Assembly (NCBI GenBank): GCA_023387555.1
Contig: JAEWHY010000210.1
Coordinates: 1-10,726 of the forward strand
Origin: Pseudomonadota bacterium
Lineage (GTDB): Bacteria > Pseudomonadota > Alphaproteobacteria > Rhizobiales > Xanthobacteraceae
DNA: 10,726 nt
Direction: 5' to 3'
Part shown: positions 5,523-10,726 of the stretch, one piece after another
How the letters are laid out: every line of letters begins with the position of its first letter
Position numbering within the stretch: the stretch's first letter is position 1
Program-made: the position numbers and the translations under genes
The notes under the pieces: model-generated
What the model saw: the letters and a program-made list of their open reading frames with translations, nothing else
Told to the model about the DNA's origin: nothing
Databases searched by the model: none

Positions 5523-6632
5523 ATGTCGCTTACGCCGAACGTCCAAACTACGAGTTTCATCGTACTCGTTGTCCTTGTGACGGGGGCGTTCGTCTGGTTG
5601 ATCCTGCCGTTCGCCGGGGCCCTGCTCTGGGCCGTTATCCTGGCGATATTGTTCGATCCGCTGCAGCGCTATCTTGAGAAACGAATGGGCGGCCGGCGCA
5701 ACATCGCTGCCGCGATCAGCGTGCTGGCCTGCATCTCCATTGTCATCATACCGGGCTCGCTCATCCTCGCCTCGCTCGCCCAGGAAGCAGCCGGCCTTTA
5801 CAACCGGATCGACGCGCGGGAGTTCGACCTCACGGCAGTGCTCGACCGCGTTCGCGCCGCGACGCCGCCCTTCGTGATCGACATCCTGTCCGTCTTCAAT
5901 CTCGGCAGTTTCGAAGAGATTCAGGCCCGTCTCAGTTCGTCCATCGGCCAGGCCGCCCAAGTGACGGCAACGCGGGCGCTGACGATCGGACAGGACACCG
6001 CGCAGCTTTTTGTCAGCCTTGGCGTGATGCTCTACGTGCTGTTCTTTCTGTTCCGCGATGGAGCAGGCCTGGCGGCGATGATCCGCAAAGCAAGTCCGCT
6101 CGACGAGCGTTACACGGATCATGTCTTCAGGAAGTTCGCAGACGTGGTGCGCGCGACCGTTCAGGGCAACGTCATCATCGCGATGCTCCAGGGCGCGGCG
6201 GGCGGGCTCGGCTTCTGGATGCTCGGCATCAGCGGCGCCTTGCTGTGGGGCGTCGTGATGGCCGCGCTGTCGCTTCTGCCCGCCATCGGCTCGTTCCTCG
6301 TCTGGGGGCCCGTCGCAGCCTATCTGCTACTGTCCGGCGATTGGCTCAAGGGCATGATCCTGCTGGCTTTCGGCGTGTTCGTCATCAGCATGATCGACAA
6401 CCTTCTTCGCCCGTATCTGGTCGGCAGGGGAACGCGCCTTCCTGATTATGTCATTCTTGTCTCCACACTGGGAGGCATCGCCGGACTTGGCATCAACGGC
6501 TTCGTCGTGGGGCCGCTGATCGCGGCCCTGTTCATCGCCGTCTGGTCGCTGTTCGCGGACGAGCAGGAGCGTAGCGCGACTGAAGCACAGCCAACTCCGG
6601 GCTCTCCAAACGAGGACGGTTCCGGATCATGA
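5523..6632 (+). CDS. AI-2E family transporter (TqsA/PerM/YhhT type)
   Basis: This 369-residue inner membrane protein belongs to the AI-2E transporter family (PF01594, formerly UPF0118). Two close N-terminal helices (about 11-46, with the FAGALLWAVILAILFDPLQ signature) are followed by a helix at 62-85. A long non-membrane segment (about 86-155) follows, then five further helices. Conserved family stretches are RDG (178-180), LLPAIGSFLVWGP (251-263), IDNLLRPYLVGRG (291-303) and GLNGFVVGP-like GINGFVVGP (323-331). The hydrophilic C-terminal tail is rich in Glu, Pro and Ser. Family members include exporters of autoinducer-2 and Na+/H+ antiporters, and most are uncharacterised, so the substrate cannot be given. 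The gene diverges from poxB and converges with the next gene. No terminator is visible in the 71 bases after it. Confidence 0.92.
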   Translation: MSLTPNVQTTSFIVLVVLVTGAFVWLILPFAGALLWAVILAILFDPLQRYLEKRMGGRRNIAAAISVLACISIVIIPGSLILASLAQEAAGLYNRIDAREFDLTAVLDRVRAATPPFVIDILSVFNLGSFEEIQARLSSSIGQAAQVTATRALTIGQDTAQLFVSLGVMLYVLFFLFRDGAGLAAMIRKASPLDERYTDHVFRKFADVVRATVQGNVIIAMLQGAAGGLGFWMLGISGALLWGVVMAALSLLPAIGSFLVWGPVAAYLLLSGDWLKGMILLAFGVFVISMIDNLLRPYLVGRGTRLPDYVILVSTLGGIAGLGINGFVVGPLIAALFIAVWSLFADEQERSATEAQPTPGSPNEDGSGS

Positions 6633-6703
6633 AGATGGCAGCAACGAACCGGTGACGCCTGTTGACGGAGCGGGATACGGCGCGGACACAATAATCCGGC
6701 ATC

Positions 6704-7993
6704 TCATCTCTTCCCGCAATTCTCCTCCACCGATGTCCAGCGCTGCGGGAGGCCCGCGTTGGAAATCCGCGTCACCTGCGTCTTCGCGTCAGGCCCGCCT
6801 GCCGTCAACGTGATGCGCAGATCCATGGCCGGCTCCGTGGCAAGCGCCGCGATCTCCGGCGTCGGCACCGCAAGCCGCCGCCGCAGATACGGCGCCTCGG
6901 GCTCGGCCGGATTGCTATAGGTGGAAACGTCCCGCGGAAAAACGAAGCTGCGCGCGCCGGCCACCAACGCGACTTCGGTGCCCTCGCCCTCATCCCCGCC
7001 GACCGCTGGCCGCACGAACACGATAGCCGACGATCCACTCTCATTGCATTGCAGTTCGAGCCAGCCCATGCGCTTGCCGCCATCGGCGCCGGTGGCTTCG
7101 AGCAGCACCTTCAGCGTCACCGCGGCCGCGCCCGGCCTGCCCATCCAGGGCGTCTGCGCGATGTCGCTGCGATCAATGCCGAAGGCGTGAAGCTCTTCCC
7201 GCGACAGATAGCGCGCTTCAGTGTGCGGCACCTGCTCCATCGCGGCGATGAAACCCGGATCGATACCCATCTCGCGCGTATAAGCAGCAAGGTGTGCCGC
7301 CCCCTGTTTCACGAACTTGCGGCATTGCGTGGCGAGCGCGCTGTCGCCCATCGGGGCGACAATGCGGCCGCTGCGCAGGAAACAGTAATAGGCCGGCGAG
7401 TGAATGCCGATCGTCGCGCCCGGCGGCACCCAGCGCTCGGCCGCACCGATCACGGCGAACCCACAGGCCGAGTTGCAGGTGGCATCGAAGCTCGTCCATT
7501 CCGACATCAGCGGCTTGCCGGATTTCCTGGCGGTCTCGCACACCGCGCGGGCGTCGGGCTCGGGCGCGCAGATCTGCGGCCGCGTCAGCGCGATGCCGGC
7601 GCGCATCCGCCGTTCCCGCATGACCCGGCCGATCGCCATCGCCTCTTCCTGCAGGCCGCCATTCGAATTGAAGAAGACCGGAAGGTTCGTCACCTTGGTC
7701 CGCGCGAGAAAAGCGCGGAACCGGGCTGCGGAGCCCTCGTCGAACTGGCCATCGGCCGCGATCCATTCGCTGCAGCCCGGACCGCAGGAATGCTCCCGGC
7801 CGCGCGCCAGAAAGAATGTGATCGGCTGTTTCGCGAGCTTCGATTGCAGATCGGACTTGCGACCGACAGGCGCCTGGCCCGGCGGCTGCGAGACCGGACC
7901 GGTCTGCTGGGCCAAGGCCGCAAAAGTCGTGGCAAAGATCAGCAGGAGCGCCAGCGCCGCTTGTCTGATGACCGTCCGTTCCGAGGTGACCAA
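6704..7993 (-). CDS. Secreted COG3904-type periplasmic protein with ClpP/crotonase-like fold (TTG start)
   Basis: This protein has 429 residues from a TTG at 7993. A signal peptide is clear: basic start (ERTVIR), hydrophobic core (AALALLLIFATTFA) and likely cleavage after AALA at residue 28. The mature part contains FFNSNGG (107-113), NSACGFAVIGAAERW (174-188) and GATIGIHSP (192-200). This order resembles the strand-turn, nucleophile elbow and His of ClpP/SppA-like serine peptidases, with Ser175 and His198 as candidate catalytic residues. Ten Cys residues suggest disulfides, fitting a periplasmic site. COG3904 members are largely uncharacterised 'predicted periplasmic proteins', so peptidase activity is inference. 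The C-terminal 140 residues (after about 288) form a further domain I do not recognise. The TTG is preferred to an upstream ATG at 8068 because GGAGG sits 6 bases before it and it puts the signal peptide at the N-terminus. Confidence 0.75.
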   Translation of the reverse strand: MVTSERTVIRQAALALLLIFATTFAALAQQTGPVSQPPGQAPVGRKSDLQSKLAKQPITFFLARGREHSCGPGCSEWIAADGQFDEGSAARFRAFLARTKVTNLPVFFNSNGGLQEEAMAIGRVMRERRMRAGIALTRPQICAPEPDARAVCETARKSGKPLMSEWTSFDATCNSACGFAVIGAAERWVPPGATIGIHSPAYYCFLRSGRIVAPMGDSALATQCRKFVKQGAAHLAAYTREMGIDPGFIAAMEQVPHTEARYLSREELHAFGIDRSDIAQTPWMGRPGAAAVTLKVLLEATGADGGKRMGWLELQCNESGSSAIVFVRPAVGGDEGEGTEVALVAGARSFVFPRDVSTYSNPAEPEAPYLRRRLAVPTPEIAALATEPAMDLRITLTAGGPDAKTQVTRISNAGLPQRWTSVEENCGKR

Positions 7994-7999
7994 GCAGCC

Positions 8000-8004
8000 C
8001 CTCC
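8000..8004 (-). promoter_or_regulatory. Ribosome binding site supporting a TTG start
   Basis: GGAGG within GGGAGGGG (complement of 7999-8005) stands 6 bases before TTG at 7993-7991. The next upstream start, the ATG at 8068, would add 25 basic hydrophilic residues before the signal peptide and has no comparable site. Confidence 0.7.
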
Positions 8005-8143
8005 CGTGGCGATCGGTCCGGTCCGAAGGCCATTTCCCCACCTTACGCCGGCCTGTCCGTAATGGCATACAGGGGAAAATTGCAGTGAGATTTGGGCAGG
8101 TTCCGCCGCGATCCTGTCACAGCTTCATGCGAGAATTTCGGAC

Positions 8144-8401
8144 ATGCCCCGGTATTATTTCAACACCCGCATCGACGGGGAACTGATCCGCGATCCCGAT
8201 GGCGCCGAGTTGCGCGATCCGGATCACGCTTGGACCATGGCGCGCGCCATGATCCGCGACATCCTGCACGACGAGGACGCCGAGCCCCGCCTGATGCGCG
8301 CGGCGATCGAGGTCACCGACGAAGACGGCGAGATCGTGCTGGAATTCCCCTTCACCGAGGCGCTCATCGAGCCCGGCCAGGGTTCGCTCCGATTGCATTG
8401 A
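8144..8401 (+). CDS. DUF6894 family small protein
   Basis: This 85-residue, strongly acidic, soluble protein begins MPRYYFNTRIDGELIRDPDG, which matches the MPRYFF-type opening and D-x-x-G-x-x-L-x-D pattern of DUF6894 proteins. These are common in multiple copies in Bradyrhizobium and relatives. A central helix (AWTMARAMIRDIL, about 29-41) is followed by a strand-turn-strand end, IEVTDEDGEIVLEFPF (55-70). Function is unknown for the family. The ribosome binding site is weak (GAGAA at 8131-8135). The gene is divergent from the COG3904-type gene, 150 bases away, and its 3' end meets a palindromic repeat. Confidence 0.85.
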   Translation: MPRYYFNTRIDGELIRDPDGAELRDPDHAWTMARAMIRDILHDEDAEPRLMRAAIEVTDEDGEIVLEFPFTEALIEPGQGSLRLH

Positions 8402-8421
8402 GGCTCGCCTCGCCCGACCTT

Positions 8422-8504
8422 CGTAGGATGGGTTGAGCGAATGCGAAACCCATCATTGTCGCGCAAGGCCGAGGTGGGTTTCGCTCCGCTCAACCCACCC
8501 TACG
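8422..8504. repeat. REP/BIME-like palindromic element between convergent genes
   Basis: Two inverted arms, 8422-8452 and 8475-8504, pair almost throughout: CGTAGG with CCTACG, TGGGTTGAGC with GCTCAACCCA, then GCGAAACCCA (8443-8452) with TGGGTTTCGC (8475-8484), interrupted by one mismatch and one small internal loop. The loop is about 22 bases. Each arm can also fold alone (GGGTT with AACCC), the layout of a paired REP unit. Elements with GTGGGTT/AACCCAC arms are scattered between genes in Bradyrhizobium-like genomes (general knowledge). Here it sits 20 bases after the DUF6894 gene and 17 bases after the stop of the opposing gene, so it could stabilise or end both transcripts. Confidence 0.85.
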
Positions 8505-8521
8505 ATCGATAAACGCGGCCG

Positions 8522-10081
8522 CTACTGCTTCCAGGCCGCGAACGCTTCCGCAAAGGCGCGCTCGCCGGGCGTCCCCTTCTCGATCGCGAGAATGGCTCTG
8601 CGGTTGTTGTTGTAGACGATCGGAATATCGAACCAGGCGCGCTCCTTCAGGAGCTGGATGTTGCGCGCCTGATCGGATTCCACCGCCGACAGACCGATCA
8701 GGAAGAAATTATTGGTGACCTTCACCGCAAGCCCGGCGAGCGGCGTGCCGCGCGTCTGCTCGGCCTGCTTCATCAGCACGCCCGGAACATTGGAGATGCC
8801 GCCCGGCGCGAAATCCGCCGGCAGGTTGAACATCACCTCCATGGTGTGGCTCGCCGGCAAGGTCTGGTCGGTATTGCGCCGGATCGAGAACGACATGTTC
8901 AGACGCCGCTCCGGAATCTCGACATCGACGCGGATGGCGAGTTCGGGCGGGCGGCCAGGACCCGGCGAAACCGTCTCGGTGCGCCAGATCGCCGATCCGA
9001 CATAGCGCTTGCCCTGCGGATCGCTGGGCTCCTCCTCGTACAGCACCACGCGCTGCGCGACCGCCGGGCCCGCCTGCGTATCCTGCGATCCCAGGCGATC
9101 CGAGATTTTCGGGCGTCCGGTGGCGGGCTGGCCGGACTTGCTGTCGTTGGCCGCCTGCTGCGTCGAACTGCCGCGGGACTGAAACATGTCGGTGACGAGG
9201 CTGCGCTGCGACCAGGCAAACCAGCCGAGCACCAGCACGAGCAGGACCGCAACGCCGGCTTTGACCAGGCCGCCGATGCCGCGCCTCGGATGCTCGTCCT
9301 CCTCGTCCTCGAACTCCTGCGGCTCCGCCGGATCGCGCACCGGCCGGCTTCGCGGCGCCGGCGGCAGATCGCGGAACGGATCGCTCGATTGGCCAGGCGG
9401 CGGCTCGGCGCGGTTGAAATCCTCCTGCGCGAGCCGTGGCTCCATCAGGCGGTCGAAACCATTGCCGGTCTGGAATTCGGCGAGAGGATCGTGCGCGGGC
9501 CGCGGCGCCCCGCCCGGCGGGGGCGGCAGATCGCCAGGCTTCTGCTTGCCGGCACCAAGCGCAGCTGCAGCCGGAGTGCGCGGAAGCGGCGGAAGCTTGG
9601 GTGGCGCCGCCGGAGTTTTTGAAGCCCCGGGTCCGGCAGACGCAGGCCCAGGCATCCCTGCCGGTGGATTTGCGCCCTTGGGCGGTGCGCCCAGCGGGCC
9701 TGGCGGACGCGGTGGCGCGGCTGGACGGTTTGGCGCTGCGCCCGCATTGGGAAAGCGCGGACCGGCGGGTGCCGGCGGCTTTTGTTCCGGACCGGCGGCA
9801 TTCGGAAAACGCGGGGCGGATGGCGCGGGCGAAGCGGGTGCAGCCCCGGCCGGCGTATCGGCGCGTGTGCGCCGGGCGGCTTCGGCTTCGACCTTGCGGA
9901 TGGCCTCTTCGAGCGCGAGCCGCTCGCGGGTGATCTCGGCCTCCTGCAGCGGCGGATCGACCCCGCGCAACTGCGCGACCAGCGCCGTCCGCGCGCGCTC
10001 ATAAAGCGCACGTCGAGCCTCGCCGGTGTTCTTGTCGAGACCGGCAATGGCGCGCTGGATCAGAGGGTAATAGTCAGCCAT
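8522..10081 (-). CDS. Proline-rich single-span membrane protein of unknown function, downstream of purA
   Basis: This 519-residue protein has four visible parts. Residues 1-70 form a charged helical domain (MADYYPLIQRAIAGLDKNTG onward, including RARTALVAQLRGVDPPLQ) that looks coiled-coil-like near its end (ERLALEEAIRKVEAEAARR). Residues 71-250 are a low-complexity Pro/Ala/Gly linker with a repeated APRFPNA / GPRFPNA unit (89-95 and 107-113). An acidic patch (EFEDEEDEHPRR, 256-267) precedes one transmembrane helix (about 272-290, VKAGVAVLLVLVLGWFAW). The C-terminal 200 residues contain a globular domain with many beta strands (345-500). The RR before the helix suggests the N-terminus is cytoplasmic and the C-terminal domain periplasmic. 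I recognise this as a conserved hypothetical protein of Rhizobiales but know no function. It starts 50 bases after the purA stop on the same strand, so co-transcription is likely. The ribosome binding site is weak (AGGGA, 3 bases away). Confidence 0.85.
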   Translation of the reverse strand: MADYYPLIQRAIAGLDKNTGEARRALYERARTALVAQLRGVDPPLQEAEITRERLALEEAIRKVEAEAARRTRADTPAGAAPASPAPSAPRFPNAAGPEQKPPAPAGPRFPNAGAAPNRPAAPPRPPGPLGAPPKGANPPAGMPGPASAGPGASKTPAAPPKLPPLPRTPAAAALGAGKQKPGDLPPPPGGAPRPAHDPLAEFQTGNGFDRLMEPRLAQEDFNRAEPPPGQSSDPFRDLPPAPRSRPVRDPAEPQEFEDEEDEHPRRGIGGLVKAGVAVLLVLVLGWFAWSQRSLVTDMFQSRGSSTQQAANDSKSGQPATGRPKISDRLGSQDTQAGPAVAQRVVLYEEEPSDPQGKRYVGSAIWRTETVSPGPGRPPELAIRVDVEIPERRLNMSFSIRRNTDQTLPASHTMEVMFNLPADFAPGGISNVPGVLMKQAEQTRGTPLAGLAVKVTNNFFLIGLSAVESDQARNIQLLKERAWFDIPIVYNNNRRAILAIEKGTPGERAFAEAFAAWKQ

Positions 10082-10131
10082 GTGTCCCTGATCGACTCCG
10101 GATCACTAAGCCGTCCGGATTTGCCATGGTG

Positions 10132-10726
10132 TCATGTCTCGAACGGATTCTGCACAAGAATAGTATCCTCGCGCTCGGGTGAGGTGGACAAGAGGGCGAC
10201 CGGGCATCCGATCAGTTCCTCGATCCATCTTACATACTTGATGGCCTGGGCCGGCAAATCCGCCCAGGACCGGGCGCCGGCGGTGGCGTCCTGCCAGCCC
10301 TCAATGGTCTCATAAACCGGCTCGACCAGCGCCTGGGCGTGCTCGCTGGCCGGCAAATGGTCGACCAGCTTGCCGTCCAGCCGGTATCCGACGCACACTT
10401 TGATTTCCTTGAAGCCGTCCAGAATGTCGAGCTTGGTCAAGGCGATACCGTTGATCCCGCAGGTGCGGACGGTCTGCCGAACCAGCACCGCATCGAACCA
10501 GCCGCAGCGTCGCGGCCGCCCGGTGACGGTCCCGAATTCCCGCCCGCGCTCGCCGATCAGCCGCCCGATTTCGTTGTCCTGCTCGGTCGGGAACGGCCCT
10601 TCTCCGACGCGGGTGGTGTAGGCCTTGCAGATGCCGAGCACATAACCGACGGCGCCAGGTCCCATGCCCGAACCGGTGGCAGCCTGCGCGGCCACGGTGT
10701 TCGACGAGGTCACATACGGATAGGTG
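10132..10726 (-). CDS. purA: Adenylosuccinate synthetase, C-terminal part (runs off the window)
   Basis: About 198 C-terminal residues of PurA are present. The enzyme joins aspartate to IMP using GTP, the first committed step to AMP, in the cytosol. Family landmarks are in order: TYPYVTSSNT at the window edge, TGSGMGP, TRVGEGPFPTE, then GRPRRCGWFDAVLVR, the guanine-binding LTKLDILDGF, KVCVGYRLDG, and the C-terminal CPVALLSTSPEREDTI. The frame continues past 10726, so the 5' half is missing only because the window ends. The stop codon is at 10134-10132. The downstream membrane protein gene begins 50 bases later with no terminator between, which suggests one transcript. Confidence 0.96.
   Translation of the reverse strand, partial: TYPYVTSSNTVAAQAATGSGMGPGAVGYVLGICKAYTTRVGEGPFPTEQDNEIGRLIGERGREFGTVTGRPRRCGWFDAVLVRQTVRTCGINGIALTKLDILDGFKEIKVCVGYRLDGKLVDHLPASEHAQALVEPVYETIEGWQDATAGARSWADLPAQAIKYVRWIEELIGCPVALLSTSPEREDTILVQNPFET

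Noticed and set aside
5298..6122. Upstream extension of the poxB reading frame to an 810-residue protein
   Set aside because: The extension runs antisense to the AI-2E gene, is hydrophilic with no family features, and skips the GGAGG-led ATG at 5297 that matches the PoxB N-terminus.
6662..6695. TTGACG followed by an AT-rich stretch as a promoter into the antisense of the COG3904-type gene
   Set aside because: The spacer to any -10-like hexamer is too long (about 19-20 bases) and the hexamer is poor; not enough to claim an antisense RNA.
7049..8062. 337-codon plus-strand frame opposite the COG3904-type gene
   Set aside because: Composition (Arg/His/Ala-rich) and perfect overlap with a gene that has a signal peptide and recognisable motifs show it is an antisense shadow.
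8846..10004. Long plus-strand open frames (258 and 272 codons) opposite the Pro-rich membrane protein gene
   Set aside because: They are mirror frames of a GC-rich, Pro/Ala-coding gene: Gly/Arg/Ala-rich, without initiation signals.
1..10726. CRISPR array, tRNA or rRNA genes, integrase or transposase genes, defence system
   Set aside because: No regularly spaced repeats, no cloverleaf with a T-arm, and no recognisable mobile-element or defence protein in any frame.

Overview
The window looks like chromosomal DNA of a GC-rich alphaproteobacterium, most likely in the Bradyrhizobium / Rhodopseudomonas / Afipia part of the Rhizobiales. The basis is an RpoH sigma factor of alphaproteobacterial type, a small DUF6894-type protein, a COG3904 periplasmic protein, a palindromic repeat with GTGGGTT / AACCCAC arms of a kind I associate with this group, and EcfG-type promoter motifs (GGAAC-N16/17-CGTT), which belong to the alphaproteobacterial general stress response. 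The exact genus cannot be settled from the sequence alone.

Layout, left to right. The start of an unidentified minus-strand gene (1-23) diverges from rpoH (354-1259, +), with about 330 bases of regulatory DNA between them. A strong terminator separates rpoH from a convergent MFS transporter gene (1369-2634, -). Next comes about 660 bases with no convincing gene but with a near-perfect 34-base dyad (3078-3111). An EcfG-type promoter then reads into a small single-span membrane protein gene (3297-3602, +). A hairpin separates that gene from a convergent pyruvate:quinone oxidoreductase (PoxB family) gene (3690-5297, -). A 225-base divergent control region lies between poxB and an AI-2E-family membrane protein gene (5523-6632, +). 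A convergent secreted ClpP-fold-like protein gene with a TTG start follows (6704-7993, -), then a DUF6894 gene (8144-8401, +), a REP/BIME-like palindrome (8422-8504), a large proline-rich single-span membrane protein gene (8522-10081, -), and the 3' part of purA (10132 to the window end, -), which probably shares a transcript with it.

The two ends are housekeeping: purA plus its downstream membrane protein, and rpoH. The middle is a loose run of mostly single-gene units, many of them convergent or divergent pairs. The theme with the best sequence support is stress physiology: a heat-shock sigma factor, a small membrane protein behind a textbook EcfG promoter, and a PoxB homolog with an EcfG-like promoter on its own strand. 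E. coli poxB is RpoS-dependent, so the same enzyme under EcfG would be a functional parallel. The PoxB here also stops about where the E. coli enzyme's membrane-binding activation peptide would begin.

I did not find a clear novel multi-gene system (no defence island, CRISPR array, integrase or biosynthetic cluster). The most interesting items are the EcfG promoters, the shortened PoxB, the unexplained structured interval at 2980-3111, and the unrecognised purA-linked membrane protein.
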